DNA of 64,000 nt from an uncultured Oscillospiraceae bacterium (GCA_947631595.1 CANRLZ010000001.1:24976-88975); one strand, 5' to 3'. Shown: positions 28,098 through 37,449, counted from the first letter of the stretch. Translations and numbers: made by a program. The notes: a model not told the origin generated them from the letters alone.

Positions 28098-28140
28098 ATG
28101 CCCTGCCTGTCACCTTCACCCGCAAGCGCGTGTTCGCGCC

Positions 28141-28182
28141 GCCCCCTGTTGGCTTGCCAACGGGGGGCTTTTCTGCTAGAAT
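28141..28182 (+). promoter_or_regulatory. uvrC promoter overlapping a hairpin
   Basis: TTGCCA (28154-28159) and TAGAAT (28177-28182) are 17 bp apart. The -35 lies inside an inverted repeat, GCCCCCTGTTGG/CCAACGGGGGGC (28141-28168), followed by four T residues. The hairpin could be a second terminator for the HPr transcript or an operator. Confidence 0.5.
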
Positions 28183-28215
28183 GGGGTAAGATATTACGGA
28201 AGGGGGCGAGGGCAG

Positions 28216-30066
28216 GTGACCTTTGACGAGCTGAAGGAAAAAGCCCACGCCCTGCCCCTGAAGCCGGGCGTGTATATCATGCAGAACGCCGCCAACGAGG
28301 TCATCTACGTGGGCAAGGCCAAGGCGCTGAAAAACCGGGTGAGCCAGTACTTCGCCCACCTGGCCTCCCACACGGAGAAGACACGGGCCATGGTGAGCGC
28401 CATCGACCACTTCGACGTGATCGTGGTGGGCAGCGAGTTCGAGGCCCTGGTGCTGGAGTGCGCCCTCATCAAGCGCCACCAGCCCAAGTACAACATCCTC
28501 CTGAAGGACGCCAAGGGCTACCCCTACCTCCGCCTGAGCGTGAAGGAGGAATACCCCCGCTTCTCCGTGGTCAACCGCGCCGCCGAGGACGGGGCGCGGT
28601 ACTTTGGCCCCTATGGCTCCCGAGGCGCCACCTTCGCCATTGTGGACTCCCTTTTGGAGACCTTCCGCCTGCCCTCCTGTTCCCGGAAGTTCCCACGGGA
28701 CATTGGCAAGGGCCGCCCCTGTCTCAACTACCACATGGGCAAGTGCGACGGCTACTGCCGCCGGGAGATGGACCAGAGCCGCTACCGGGAGGCCATGGAG
28801 CAGATCGTCCGCCTCCTGGAGGGCAAGGGGGGCGAGGTGGTGGACGAACTCACCGCCGAGATGGAGCGGGAGGCGGAGGCGCTGCGCTTTGAGCGGGCTG
28901 CCGCCCTGCGCGATCGCATCCGCTCGGTGGAGCTGCTCTCCCAGCGCCAGCGGGCGGTGGGCCGACTGGCGGACACCGACGTGGTCGGCTACTTCCGGGG
29001 CCAGGCCAAGAGCTGCTTTGTGGTGCTCCACTTCGCCGACGGCGAGTTGGCCGCCAAGGACATGGAACTGGTGGAGACCCCCGTGGAGGGGGAGGAGGCG
29101 GAGGCGGTCTCCGCCCTGGTGAGCCAGTACTACACCGCCCGTGGGGAGTCGCCCAGGACCATCCTGCTCCCCTGCGAGCTGCCCGACGAAGTCCCCCTGG
29201 CCCGGCTTTTGTCCCAGCAGGCCGGCCGCCGGGTGGAGCTGCTCACCCCCCAGCGGGGCGCCAAGCTGGACCTCATCCGCCTGGCCCACACCAACGCCGT
29301 GGAGGAGGTGGAGCGGGCCACCACCCGGGAGGAGCGCCAGAGCAAGCTCATGGAGGCCCTGGGCAAGCTGTGCGCCCTGGAGACGCCCCCCCGGCGGCTG
29401 GAGAGCTACGACATCTCCAACCAGGGCGCGGAGGACATGGTGGCCTCCATGGTGGTCTACGAGGACGGCCGACCCAAGCGCGGCGACTACCGCCGCTTTG
29501 CCCTCAAAGACATGGACGGCCCCAACGACTACGCCGCCATGGAGCAGGTGCTCACCCGCCGCTTCCGCCGCTATTTGGACGGGGACGAGAACTTCGGCGC
29601 CCTGCCCGACCTGCTGCTCATCGACGGCGGCGCGGAGCACGCCCAGGTGGCCGCGTCGGTGGAGGCGCGGCTGGGGCTTCACATCCCGGTGTTCGGCATG
29701 GTGAAGGACGACCGCCACCGCACCCGGGGCCTGGTCACCCCCACCGGCCAGGAGTTGGGACTCCAGCGCATCCCCGCCCTCTTCGCCCTCATCGGCCAGA
29801 TCCAGGAGGAGACCCACCGCTTCGCCATCACCTTCCACCGCCAGCGCCAGGCCAAGCGGGTGCGGGGTTCCGCCCTGGACGCCATCCCCGGCGTGGGGGA
29901 GCGCCGCCGGGCCATGCTGCTGCGGCAGTTCAAGAGCGTCAAAAACATCAAGGCCGCCTCGGTGGAGGAGCTGGAGGCGGCGGTGGACCGCCGGACCGCC
30001 CAGGCGGTGTACGACCACTTTCACGCCGACCCCCGCGGGGAGACGGCCAGCACAAAGGAGGAGTGA
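28216..30066 (+). CDS. uvrC: Excinuclease ABC subunit C
   Basis: The 616-residue protein has an N-terminal GIY-YIG nuclease (PGVYIMQNAANEVIYVGKAKALKNRVSQYF), a UvrB-interacting UVR segment, an RNase H-like C-terminal nuclease (ESYDISNQGAEDMVASMVVYEDGRPKRGDYRRF, LLLIDGG) and a helix-hairpin-helix end (DAIPGVGERRRAMLLRQF). It makes both incisions in nucleotide excision repair. The GTG start has AGGGGGCGAGGG upstream. rsmD and coaD follow within a few bases, forming one operon. Confidence 0.97.
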   Translation: MTFDELKEKAHALPLKPGVYIMQNAANEVIYVGKAKALKNRVSQYFAHLASHTEKTRAMVSAIDHFDVIVVGSEFEALVLECALIKRHQPKYNILLKDAKGYPYLRLSVKEEYPRFSVVNRAAEDGARYFGPYGSRGATFAIVDSLLETFRLPSCSRKFPRDIGKGRPCLNYHMGKCDGYCRREMDQSRYREAMEQIVRLLEGKGGEVVDELTAEMEREAEALRFERAAALRDRIRSVELLSQRQRAVGRLADTDVVGYFRGQAKSCFVVLHFADGELAAKDMELVETPVEGEEAEAVSALVSQYYTARGESPRTILLPCELPDEVPLARLLSQQAGRRVELLTPQRGAKLDLIRLAHTNAVEEVERATTREERQSKLMEALGKLCALETPPRRLESYDISNQGAEDMVASMVVYEDGRPKRGDYRRFALKDMDGPNDYAAMEQVLTRRFRRYLDGDENFGALPDLLLIDGGAEHAQVAASVEARLGLHIPVFGMVKDDRHRTRGLVTPTGQELGLQRIPALFALIGQIQEETHRFAITFHRQRQAKRVRGSALDAIPGVGERRRAMLLRQFKSVKNIKAASVEELEAAVDRRTAQAVYDHFHADPRGETASTKEE

Positions 30067-30069
30067 CCC

Positions 30070-30612
30070 ATGCGGATCGTCGCGGGCACGGCCCGGGGCC
30101 GGAAGCTCAAGGAGCTGCCCGGCCTGGACACCCGACCCACCACCGACAAGGTGAAGGAGTCCATGTTCAACATCGTCCAGTTCGACATCGAGGGCCGCCG
30201 GGTGCTGGACCTGTTCGCCGGCACCGGCCAGCTGGGGTGCGAGGCCCTGTCCCGCGGGGCGGCCTACGTCACCTTCGTGGACCAGTCCAGGGAGGCGGTA
30301 AAAGTGGTGAAGGAGAACGCCGCCCTGGTGGCCGACCCGGACGCCTTCGAGGTGCTTCAGCGGGATGCCCTGGGCTACGTGGAGTCCCGGCCGGGCAAAT
30401 TCGGCCTGGTGTTCCTGGACCCCCCCTACCGCACCGGGCTGATGGAAAAGGCCCTTCGCGCCATAAGTCTCATTGACATTGTGGCGGAACATGGTATAAT
30501 TGTATGCGAGACCGGGCTGGACGAGGCCCTGCCCACCCTGGACCCGCCCTACGAGATGGGCCGGGAGTACCGCTACGGCAAGATCAAACTCACACTCTAC
30601 CACCGGAGGTGA
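30070..30612 (+). CDS. rsmD: 16S rRNA (guanine-966-N2)-methyltransferase
   Basis: The 180-residue Rossmann methyltransferase has MRIVAGTARGRKL at the start, RPTTDKVKESMFNI, SAM motif I DLFAGTGQLGCEALSRGA, and the catalytic DPPY in LVFLDPPYR. RsmD methylates G966 of 16S rRNA during 30S assembly. It starts 3 bp after uvrC and is followed by coaD after 6 bp, the classic rsmD-coaD pair. Confidence 0.96.
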   Translation: MRIVAGTARGRKLKELPGLDTRPTTDKVKESMFNIVQFDIEGRRVLDLFAGTGQLGCEALSRGAAYVTFVDQSREAVKVVKENAALVADPDAFEVLQRDALGYVESRPGKFGLVFLDPPYRTGLMEKALRAISLIDIVAEHGIIVCETGLDEALPTLDPPYEMGREYRYGKIKLTLYHRR

Positions 30613-30618
30613 ACGGGG

Positions 30619-31113
30619 ATGAAAACCGCCATCTACCCCGGCAGCTTCGACCCCGTCACCCTGGGCCACCTGAACATCATCAAGCGGGCGGCCCGGTGCT
30701 TTGACAAGCTCATCGTCTGCGTCATGGTCAACTCGGAAAAGCCCGCCGGGCTGTTCACCCCGGACGAGCGGGTGGATATGCTCCGCCGGGTGTGCGAAAA
30801 GCTCCCCAATGTGGAGATCGACCAGTCCTCCTCCCTGGTGGCGGACTACGCACGGGAACACCGGGCCTGCACCCTCATCAAGGGCCTGCGGGCGGTGAGC
30901 GACTACGAGAAGGAGGTTCAGATGGCGCTGATCAACCGCCAGCTGAACCCCCGGCTGGACACCATGTTTCTCCCCTCCAGCCCCAAGTACAACCACCTCA
31001 GCTCCAGCGTGGTCAAGGAGATGGCGCGCTACGGGGCGGAGCTGGGCGATTTTGTTCCCAGAGAGATCATAGAAGAAGTGCAAACTAAAATCCATGACGG
31101 GAGGAATGGGTAA
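30619..31113 (+). CDS. coaD: Phosphopantetheine adenylyltransferase
   Basis: The 164-residue nucleotidyltransferase opens MKTAIYPGSFDPVTLGHLNII with the TxGH-type motif (TLGH), and carries KGLRAVSDYEKEVQMALINRQL and the SSS-containing segment PKYNHLSSSVVKEMA. It makes dephospho-CoA from 4'-phosphopantetheine and ATP, the fourth step of CoA synthesis. It is translated from an ATG following GGAGG directly after rsmD. Confidence 0.97.
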   Translation: MKTAIYPGSFDPVTLGHLNIIKRAARCFDKLIVCVMVNSEKPAGLFTPDERVDMLRRVCEKLPNVEIDQSSSLVADYAREHRACTLIKGLRAVSDYEKEVQMALINRQLNPRLDTMFLPSSPKYNHLSSSVVKEMARYGAELGDFVPREIIEEVQTKIHDGRNG

Positions 31114-31114
31114 A

Positions 31115-31660
31115 ATGGCTATGAGCGTGGACGAATTGCTGGACGCCCTCTACGAGATGATCGAGGACGCCAAGGGTCTGCCCCTCAGCGGGGATAAGTG
31201 CCTGGTGGAGCGGGATAAGGCCCTGGATCTGCTGGACGACATCCGGGCGCAGTTCCCGGTGGAGTTTGCCGAGGCGCGCAAGCTTCTGTCCACCCGCAAC
31301 GAGTACCTGGCCGCGGCCAAGCGGGAGGCCGAGCTGGTGCGCAAGCAGGCGGAGGAACAGGCCAAGCACATGGTAAACGAGACCCAGCTCATGACCCAGG
31401 CGCGCCAGCAGTCCGGCGAGATGATGCGCCAGACCGAGCAGAAGACCTCCGAGCAGGTGCGCGCCGCCGACGAGCAGGCACGGGAGCTGAAGCGGGCCGC
31501 CGAGCAGTACTGTGACGATCTTCTCCGCCGGGCGGAGGAGGCGGTGGCCGAGGCGGGAAAGGAGCTGGCCCAGTCCCGGGCCGCCTTCCGCAGCGCCGCC
31601 GGCGTGGGCGGCAGCCAGAGCCAGGGCAAGCCGGTCTACGACGTGGACGTGGACGAGTAA
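31115..31660 (+). CDS. Coiled-coil protein, function unknown
   Basis: The 181-residue product is almost entirely helical. An acidic head (MAMSVDELLDALYEMIEDAK) precedes a long coiled coil rich in Gln, Glu, Ala and Arg (about residues 60-150), with an acidic tail ending DVDVDE. It resembles the C-terminal half of ATP-synthase b/DivIVA-like coiled coils, but no defining motif is seen, so no function is given. ATG 31115 is one base after the coaD stop, with GGGAGGA nine bases upstream; two earlier in-frame ATGs are too close to or before that site. Confidence 0.8.
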   Translation: MAMSVDELLDALYEMIEDAKGLPLSGDKCLVERDKALDLLDDIRAQFPVEFAEARKLLSTRNEYLAAAKREAELVRKQAEEQAKHMVNETQLMTQARQQSGEMMRQTEQKTSEQVRAADEQARELKRAAEQYCDDLLRRAEEAVAEAGKELAQSRAAFRSAAGVGGSQSQGKPVYDVDVDE

Positions 31661-31681
31661 GACCCCATCCCTTTTTGCCGC

Positions 31682-31715
31682 AAACCGCCTATCCGGGTTC
31701 GGATAGGCGGTTTTT
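31682..31715 (+). terminator. Terminator of the uvrC-rsmD-coaD operon
   Basis: A 14-bp stem AAACCGCCTATCCG/CGGATAGGCGGTTT with a GGTT loop is followed by T residues. Confidence 0.92.
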
Positions 31716-31745
31716 CGCGCCCTGCCCGCCGCCGGGAAAAAAGGA

Positions 31746-31774
31746 TTGCGGCCACTTCGGGAATGTGGTATCAT
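31746..31774 (+). promoter_or_regulatory. Promoter of the membrane-anchored protein gene
   Basis: TTGCGG (31746-31751) and TATCAT (31769-31774) are 17 bp apart, with TGTGG before the -10. Confidence 0.55.
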
Positions 31775-31828
31775 TAATCTGTTAAACTATCGACGGAAGA
31801 AAAGCCCGTTTGGGCGAGGAGGGTCGCT

Positions 31829-32806
31829 ATGTTTCAGTATCAAAACTACCGAGGCCGCAAGCCCATGGGGCGGCGCATCCTCACCGCCATCGTCATCGCC
31901 CTGGCGGTGGCGCTGGTGCTGGCGCTCATCGCCATGGTGGTGCTGCCCAACTACGTGACCTATACCGCGGACGGGGCAAAATTCGACCTGCCCTTCTTCG
32001 GCGGGAGCCGCGGCGAGGTGGAGCCGGAGGCGCTGGACAGCCTGGAACCCCAGGTGATCGTGGACAGCGCCGAGCCGCCCGTGGCGGCCGCCAGCGCCGC
32101 CCCCGGCGCCGGAGCGGGAGCCGGGCGCGGCCCTGGGGCGAGCGCCCAGCCGGGCGCTGTGGTGAGCGCCGCGCCGGTGAGCGCCGCGCCTCTCGCGGTA
32201 GACCTGTCCGGCCTGACGCGCCGGGAGGCGCCCCTGGGCCTGTCCGTGACCCCCGGGGCGGGGCAGGGCGGCATCGTGGATCAGACCATCGGCCTGTCCA
32301 TCCCCGGCCAGGTCCCCGCCATCGACCGGGACGCCTTCCGGGCGACCTGCCAGAGCCTGCCCTACGCCGCGGCCTGGCTGGCGCCGGACTGGAACGCGCT
32401 GCTGGCTCGGGAGGGCGGCGCCGACGACCTGACCCGCTGGTGCCTGACCCTGGCCGACGGCGGCTACGATGAGATCCTCTTCTCCGAGGCGGCGCCCGCG
32501 GATAACGGCGCCGCGTTGGCCCAGACCTACCAGAGCGTGAAGGCCGCTCTGGCCGAGGCGGGCTGGCAGGGGCGGCTGGGCCTGGTGCTGGACCAGGGCC
32601 TGACGGGGTCCAACTACGACCCCTCCCTGCTCCCCGCCATCGCCCAGAGCTTTGAGCGCCTCTACTTCCGCTCCGCCCTCCAGAACGGCGTGCGCGACGC
32701 CCTGACGGCCCAGGGCTTCAACGGCCAGAACGCCAACATCGTCACCGTCTACGCCGGCGCGGTACCCGGAAACGTGCGCTGGGCCTGGGCGGTGCTGCCC
32801 CAGTAA
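31829..32806 (+). CDS. Membrane-anchored extracytoplasmic protein, possibly glycoside-hydrolase-like
   Basis: The 325-residue product has a basic head, one membrane helix (about residues 18-42), an Ala/Pro/Gly-rich linker (about residues 75-125), and a folded C-terminal domain. That domain has alternating strands and helices, including WLAPDWNALLAREGGADD, GYDEILFSEAA and RLGLVLDQGL, which resembles putative glycosyl-hydrolase barrels of the DUF4015 type. No catalytic pair can be assigned. GAGGAGG lies before the ATG. It lies 34 bp upstream of the next gene and may lead the envelope operon. Confidence 0.75.
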   Translation: MFQYQNYRGRKPMGRRILTAIVIALAVALVLALIAMVVLPNYVTYTADGAKFDLPFFGGSRGEVEPEALDSLEPQVIVDSAEPPVAAASAAPGAGAGAGRGPGASAQPGAVVSAAPVSAAPLAVDLSGLTRREAPLGLSVTPGAGQGGIVDQTIGLSIPGQVPAIDRDAFRATCQSLPYAAAWLAPDWNALLAREGGADDLTRWCLTLADGGYDEILFSEAAPADNGAALAQTYQSVKAALAEAGWQGRLGLVLDQGLTGSNYDPSLLPAIAQSFERLYFRSALQNGVRDALTAQGFNGQNANIVTVYAGAVPGNVRWAWAVLPQ

Positions 32807-32840
32807 GTTTTTGCCTATCGAACCGAAAAAGGAGTACGTT

Positions 32841-33518
32841 ATGCCCGGAAAACACATCCCCTCTTATGAGGGCAACCTCCGTTCCCACATGATCACCATC
32901 CCCGCCTGCATCAGCCAGTGTTCCGGCATCCGGGTGTTTGGGCGGCGGATCAAATCCCTGGTCTTCACCACCGACGTGGCCATCCTGCGCAACGTCAACG
33001 CCGACGCGGTGATCGCCGTCTACCCCTTCACCCCCCAGCCCATCATCACCAGGGCCATCCTGTCCTGCGCGGATATGCCGGTGTTCGTGGGGGTGGGCGG
33101 CGGCGTCACCCGGGGCCATCGGGTGGTGGGCCTGGCCATAGGCGCGGAGCGGGATGGCGCCTTCGGCGTGGTGGTGAACGCCCCCACGGAGAATAAAGTC
33201 GTCTCCGACCTGAAGCGGGTGGTGGATATCCCCGTGGTGGTCACGGTGGTCTCCCGGCGCACCGACGTGGCCGCCCGGCTGGCGGCCGGGGCGGACATCC
33301 TCAACGTCTCCGGCGCGGCGGAGACCCCGGACATCGTGGCGGCCATCCGGGCGCAGTTCCCCAAGGTGCCCATCATCGCCACCGGCGGCCCCACCGACGA
33401 GACCATCCGGGCCACCATCGCCGCCGGGGCCAACGCCATCACCTACACGCCCCCCACCAACGGCCAGCTCTTCGCGGTGTCCATGGACAACTACCGCCGC
33501 GCGGAGAATGTGATCTGA
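32841..33518 (+). CDS. Predicted TIM-barrel enzyme, substrate unknown
   Basis: The 225-residue protein shows repeated beta-alpha units typical of small phosphate-binding (beta/alpha)8 barrels: AVIAVYPFTPQP, VFVGVGGGVTRG, GVVVNAPTE, IPVVVTVVSRR, GADILNVSGA, and a phosphate-binding-like end VPIIATGGPTDETIRATIAAGANAITYTPP. I do not recognise a characterised family. AAAGGAG lies before ATG 32841, while the in-frame codon at 32811 lacks it. The stop overlaps the next start by one base (TGATG), tying it to the acyltransferase gene. Confidence 0.78.
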   Translation: MPGKHIPSYEGNLRSHMITIPACISQCSGIRVFGRRIKSLVFTTDVAILRNVNADAVIAVYPFTPQPIITRAILSCADMPVFVGVGGGVTRGHRVVGLAIGAERDGAFGVVVNAPTENKVVSDLKRVVDIPVVVTVVSRRTDVAARLAAGADILNVSGAAETPDIVAAIRAQFPKVPIIATGGPTDETIRATIAAGANAITYTPPTNGQLFAVSMDNYRRAENVI

Positions 33519-34558
33519 TGGAGGCGACAAAAACCGACCGCCTGGTCTACGGGGACGTTCTGCGGTGCCTGGCCGCCTTCGCGGTGGTGCTGCTCCACTG
33601 CGCCGGGGCGAGCCTGGCGGCGGAGGACCCGGCCTCCACCCGCTTTTTGGTCTTGAACGTCCTGGACGGCGCCTGCCGCTGGGCGGTCCCCATGTTCGTG
33701 ATGATCTCGGGGGCCTTCCTGCTGGACCCGGAGAAGCCCATGGGCAGGAAAAAATGGCTGGGGTATGTGAAGCGGGCGGCCCTGCTCCTGGTGTTCTGGA
33801 GCTTTTTCTACGCCTTTGTGGACACCTATGGGACCTACGCGGGGGCGGAGTGGTGCCTGGCGGCGCTGAACCGGGTGGTCACCGGACAGCTCCACTACCA
33901 CCTGTGGTATCTGCCCGCGCTCCTGGGTCTCTACCTCCTGATCCCCCCGCTGCGCGCGCTGATCCGGGGGGCCTCCCGGCGGACGCTGTGGTATCTGGCG
34001 GGGCTGTGGGGCGCGGTGGCGCTGGGGGCGCACACCCTGGCCAGCCTCCTGCCCGGATGGCTGGGGCAGCCCTGGGTGGAGCTGCTGCGGCTGAGCGCCC
34101 TGACCGACCTCTGGGGCTTTCTGCTCCTGGGCTATCTGCTGAAGACCTGCGCCCTTGACCCCCGCCGGGAGTGGATCTGCTACGCCCTGGGGGCCCTGGG
34201 ACTGGCGGTCACCTGGGGCGGCACCTGGCTGCTCTCCCTGCGCCAGGGCGGGCTGGACATGCGGCTCTATGGATACCTGACGCCCAACGTGGCCCTGACC
34301 GCCGCGGCGCTGTTTTTGGCGGCCCGGCGGCGGCGCTGGGGCGGCGGAGCGGTGTGGGCCGCCGCAGCCCCCGCCACCCTGGGGGTCTATCTGCTCCACC
34401 CCCTGTTGCTGCTGGTGTGCCAGAACCATGGCCTGCCCCGGCCGGGCTGGGGCGTCTGGTGGGCGGTGCCGGCGGAAGCGGCGATCCTGTTCGCCGTCGC
34501 CCTGGGGGGGAGCCTCATTTTGCGCCGCATCCCCAAGGTGGGGAAGATATTATTCTAA
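33518..34558 (+). CDS. Acyltransferase 3 family membrane protein
   Basis: The 346-residue product has about ten membrane helices and the family opening YGDVLRCLAAFAVVLLHCAG, with the conserved catalytic-type His in LLHC, followed by WAVPMFVMISGAFLL. These enzymes O-acylate cell-surface polysaccharides, peptidoglycan or lipids. No SGNH domain is fused to it, but a separate DHHW protein lies two genes downstream. It is followed after 18 bp by the MBOAT gene. Confidence 0.9.
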   Translation: MEATKTDRLVYGDVLRCLAAFAVVLLHCAGASLAAEDPASTRFLVLNVLDGACRWAVPMFVMISGAFLLDPEKPMGRKKWLGYVKRAALLLVFWSFFYAFVDTYGTYAGAEWCLAALNRVVTGQLHYHLWYLPALLGLYLLIPPLRALIRGASRRTLWYLAGLWGAVALGAHTLASLLPGWLGQPWVELLRLSALTDLWGFLLLGYLLKTCALDPRREWICYALGALGLAVTWGGTWLLSLRQGGLDMRLYGYLTPNVALTAAALFLAARRRRWGGGAVWAAAAPATLGVYLLHPLLLLVCQNHGLPRPGWGVWWAVPAEAAILFAVALGGSLILRRIPKVGKILF

Positions 34559-34576
34559 AGGAGACGCGCCTGAGCC

Positions 34577-36007
34577 ATGCTGTTTTCCAGCGACCTGTTT
34601 CTCTTCGTCTTTCTCCCGGTGGTATTGCTGGTCTACTACTGCCCCCTGCGGTCCACCCGCCGGGGGCAAAACTGGTTTCTCCTGGCCGCGTCCCTGTTCT
34701 TCTACGGCTGGGCCGAGCCGGTGTTCGTGCTGGTGATGCTGGGCAGCGTCCTCTATAACTACCTCCTGGGCCTGTGGGTGGCCGCCCGGATGGGGCGGGG
34801 GAGGAGGACCACCCTGCCCGTGGCGCTGGCGGTGGCGGGGAATTTGTCGCTGCTGTTTGTCTTCAAGTACCTGACCTTCACCCTGGTCAACCTCCGGGCG
34901 GCCGGCCTTTCCGCGCCCCTTGTGAACGTCGCCCTGCCCGTGGGCATCTCCTTTTTCACCTTCCAGGCCCTGAGCTATGTGCTGGACGTTGCCCGAGGCG
35001 ACGCGGAGGTGCAGAAAAACCCCCTGAACGTGGGCCTCTACATCGCCTTTTTCCCCCAGCTCATCGCCGGGCCGATCGTGAAGTACCGCACCGTGGCCCA
35101 CCAGATCCAACACCGCCAGGAGTCCTGGGAGATGTTCTCCCAGGGCTGTTGGCGGTTTTTGATCGGCCTGGGGAAGAAGGTCATCCTGGCCAACCAGCTG
35201 GCCGTGATTGCCGACGCCGCCTTTGACGCCGGCGTGCCCGGGTCGGTGGCCATGGCCTGGGTGGGTTCGCTGTGTTACACCCTGCAAATTTACTTTGACT
35301 TCGGCGGCTACTCCGACATGGCCATCGGCCTTGGCAAGATGTTCGGCTTTCAATTTCTGGAGAACTTCCGCTACCCCTATCTGGCCTCCTCCTGCCGGGA
35401 TTTCTGGAAGCGCTGGCACATCAGCCTCACCACCTGGTTCCGGGACTACCTCTACATCCCCCTGGGGGGTAACCGCATGAAGAGCCGGTGGGGCGTGTGG
35501 CGGAATATGCTGGTGGTGTGGCTGTTCACCGGGATCTGGCACGGGGCGAACTGGACCTTCCTCACCTGGGGGCTGGTGTGGTTCGTGCTGTTGAGCGCGG
35601 AGCGGCTGTGGCACCCCCTGGAGCGCTGCCCGCTGTGGCTGCGCCGGGCGGTGACCTTCCTGGTGGTCAACTTCACCTGGGTTCTCTTCCGGGCGGACAG
35701 CCTGGAGCGCGCGGCGGGCTTTCTGGGCGCCATGTTCGGGGTGGGCGTCCCGGCGGTGTGGAGTCCGGAGGCGGGGTACTACCTGACCCAGAACTGGGCG
35801 GTGCTGGCCCTGGCCATCGCCGCCTGCGGCCCCGCCGCCACCTGGCTGCGGGGGCGGCTGACGCGGTTGGCCCAGCGGGCGGAAAAACCCTGGCTCATGC
35901 CCGCCTGGGACGCGGTGTGCGCGGTGAGCTTGGGCGCTGTCTTCCTCGTCTCCGCGGCGTTTTTGGTCAAGGGGAGCTACAACCCCTTCATCTACTTCAA
36001 CTTCTGA
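34577..36007 (+). CDS. MBOAT O-acyltransferase (AlgI/DltB-like)
   Basis: The 476-residue multi-span protein carries MBOAT signatures: FSSDLFLFVFLPVVLLVYY at the start, GISFFTFQALSYVLDV, FFPQLIAGPIVKY, DFGGYSDMAIGLGKMFGF, RDFWKRWHISLTTWFRDYLYIPLGGN and the catalytic His in TGIWHGANWTF. It moves acyl (usually acetyl) groups across the membrane to an extracellular polymer, usually with a periplasmic or extracellular partner. The partner is likely the DHHW protein encoded next. Confidence 0.95.
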   Translation: MLFSSDLFLFVFLPVVLLVYYCPLRSTRRGQNWFLLAASLFFYGWAEPVFVLVMLGSVLYNYLLGLWVAARMGRGRRTTLPVALAVAGNLSLLFVFKYLTFTLVNLRAAGLSAPLVNVALPVGISFFTFQALSYVLDVARGDAEVQKNPLNVGLYIAFFPQLIAGPIVKYRTVAHQIQHRQESWEMFSQGCWRFLIGLGKKVILANQLAVIADAAFDAGVPGSVAMAWVGSLCYTLQIYFDFGGYSDMAIGLGKMFGFQFLENFRYPYLASSCRDFWKRWHISLTTWFRDYLYIPLGGNRMKSRWGVWRNMLVVWLFTGIWHGANWTFLTWGLVWFVLLSAERLWHPLERCPLWLRRAVTFLVVNFTWVLFRADSLERAAGFLGAMFGVGVPAVWSPEAGYYLTQNWAVLALAIAACGPAATWLRGRLTRLAQRAEKPWLMPAWDAVCAVSLGAVFLVSAAFLVKGSYNPFIYFNF

Positions 36008-36048
36008 GGCGGCCACCACCCCAGACAAAGAGAAAGGAGGGCTTCGCC

Positions 36049-37449
36049 GTGTCCTGGAGCGATCGGTTCAGACGAAAATTTGGCAACCGCTACGCGCTGA
36101 CGGCGGTGCTCTTCCTGCTCATCATGCTGTGGGGCGCGGGGACGGTCTTTTTCGGCATCCTCAACGAGGCCACCGCCTGCGCGGGCTACGAGCTGCCCGA
36201 CCTCCCGCGAAAGACCGATCTGTCCGTTCCCGGCCGGGAACGGGCGGGGGCGCTTCCCAGCGCCCCCGCTGATCTGACCCTGCCCGCCCAGGTGCCCGCC
36301 TGGCCGGAGCGGGTGGGCCGGCAGACCGCCGCGGCCCAGGCGGCGGTGACCCAGGCGCTGGAGGACGACCACAGCCTGATCGAAGTCTACGGGGCGTTCC
36401 AGGCCCTGTGCGGCCGGACGGCCATTGAGGACGCGGCGGAGCCGGAGTACGGGGTGGTGCGGCTGAAAGACGGCTCCCTGTCCTTTGTGGGCCAGGGGGA
36501 ACCCGACCCCCAGGTCCAGGCGGGAGAGCTGAAGCGGCTCCAGACCGCCCTGGCCCAGCGGGATATCCCCCTGCTCTACTGCCAGGCGCCCTCCAAGCTG
36601 GAGCCGGGGGCGGAGGGGCTTCCATACGGGGTGGAGGACACCTCCAACGCCTGCGCCGACCGCCTCCTGGCCGCCCTGGACGAGAAGGGGGTGGCCACCC
36701 TGGACCTGCGGCAGACCCTGAAAGACGCCGGAGGCGACTGGGGCGACTGGTTCTACCGCACCGACCACCACTGGAACCAGGACGCCGCCTTTGTGAGCTT
36801 TCAGGCGCTGGCGGAGCGCCTGGGCCAGTACACCCAGACCGTCTCGGTGGGCGGCAACACCCGCCGCCAGGCCATCCACATCGACCCCATCTACACCGAC
36901 GCCAACTCCTACGACCGCCAGACCCTCTCCCGGTTCTTCCTGGGCAGCCAGGGCAAGCGGGTGGGCAGCACCTACGCCGGGGTGGACGACTTCGTCCTCT
37001 GGACGCCCACCTTCCCCACCCTTCTGCGCTACACCGGCGCCTCCGGCGGCGACCGCTGGGGGGACCTGGAGGAGACGGTGCTCTACCCCCAGCGGGTGGC
37101 CCAGCGGGATCTGTATGGCGGCAACCCCTATACCTACTACGCCGGCGGGGACTACCCCTTCGCCCAGGTCACCAACTACTACAACCGCCAGGGGCCGAAG
37201 GTGCTGCTCATCCGGGATTCCTACGCCTGTGCCATGACCCCCTACCTGGCCCTGGCCTGCTCCCAGCTCTCCACCATCGACCCCCGCTCCTTTTCCGACG
37301 ATCTGCTCACCTACGTGGACTGGACCCGGCCGGACGTGGTGGTGGTGCTCTACTCCTCCGGCATGGTTCGGGAGGAGGAGCCATACCGGCTGCTCTCCCA
37401 GGCGCCGGAACCGGCCAAGGGCGACGCCCTGCGGCGGGTGGAAAAGTAA
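36049..37449 (+). CDS. DHHW (AlgX/AlgJ-like, SGNH-fold) acetylation partner protein
   Basis: The 466-residue product has an N-terminal membrane anchor (ALTAVLFLLIMLWGAGTVFF) and an extracellular domain with the DHHW motif in FYRTDHHWNQDAAF and a GxxS-like serine in LLIRDSYACAMTPYLA. DHHW proteins are usually encoded beside MBOAT acyltransferases and complete O-acetylation of exopolysaccharide. The GTG at 36049 has AAAGGAGG at eight bases; the same frame is open further upstream inside the MBOAT gene without coding sense. Confidence 0.9.
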   Translation: MSWSDRFRRKFGNRYALTAVLFLLIMLWGAGTVFFGILNEATACAGYELPDLPRKTDLSVPGRERAGALPSAPADLTLPAQVPAWPERVGRQTAAAQAAVTQALEDDHSLIEVYGAFQALCGRTAIEDAAEPEYGVVRLKDGSLSFVGQGEPDPQVQAGELKRLQTALAQRDIPLLYCQAPSKLEPGAEGLPYGVEDTSNACADRLLAALDEKGVATLDLRQTLKDAGGDWGDWFYRTDHHWNQDAAFVSFQALAERLGQYTQTVSVGGNTRRQAIHIDPIYTDANSYDRQTLSRFFLGSQGKRVGSTYAGVDDFVLWTPTFPTLLRYTGASGGDRWGDLEETVLYPQRVAQRDLYGGNPYTYYAGGDYPFAQVTNYYNRQGPKVLLIRDSYACAMTPYLALACSQLSTIDPRSFSDDLLTYVDWTRPDVVVVLYSSGMVREEEPYRLLSQAPEPAKGDALRRVEK

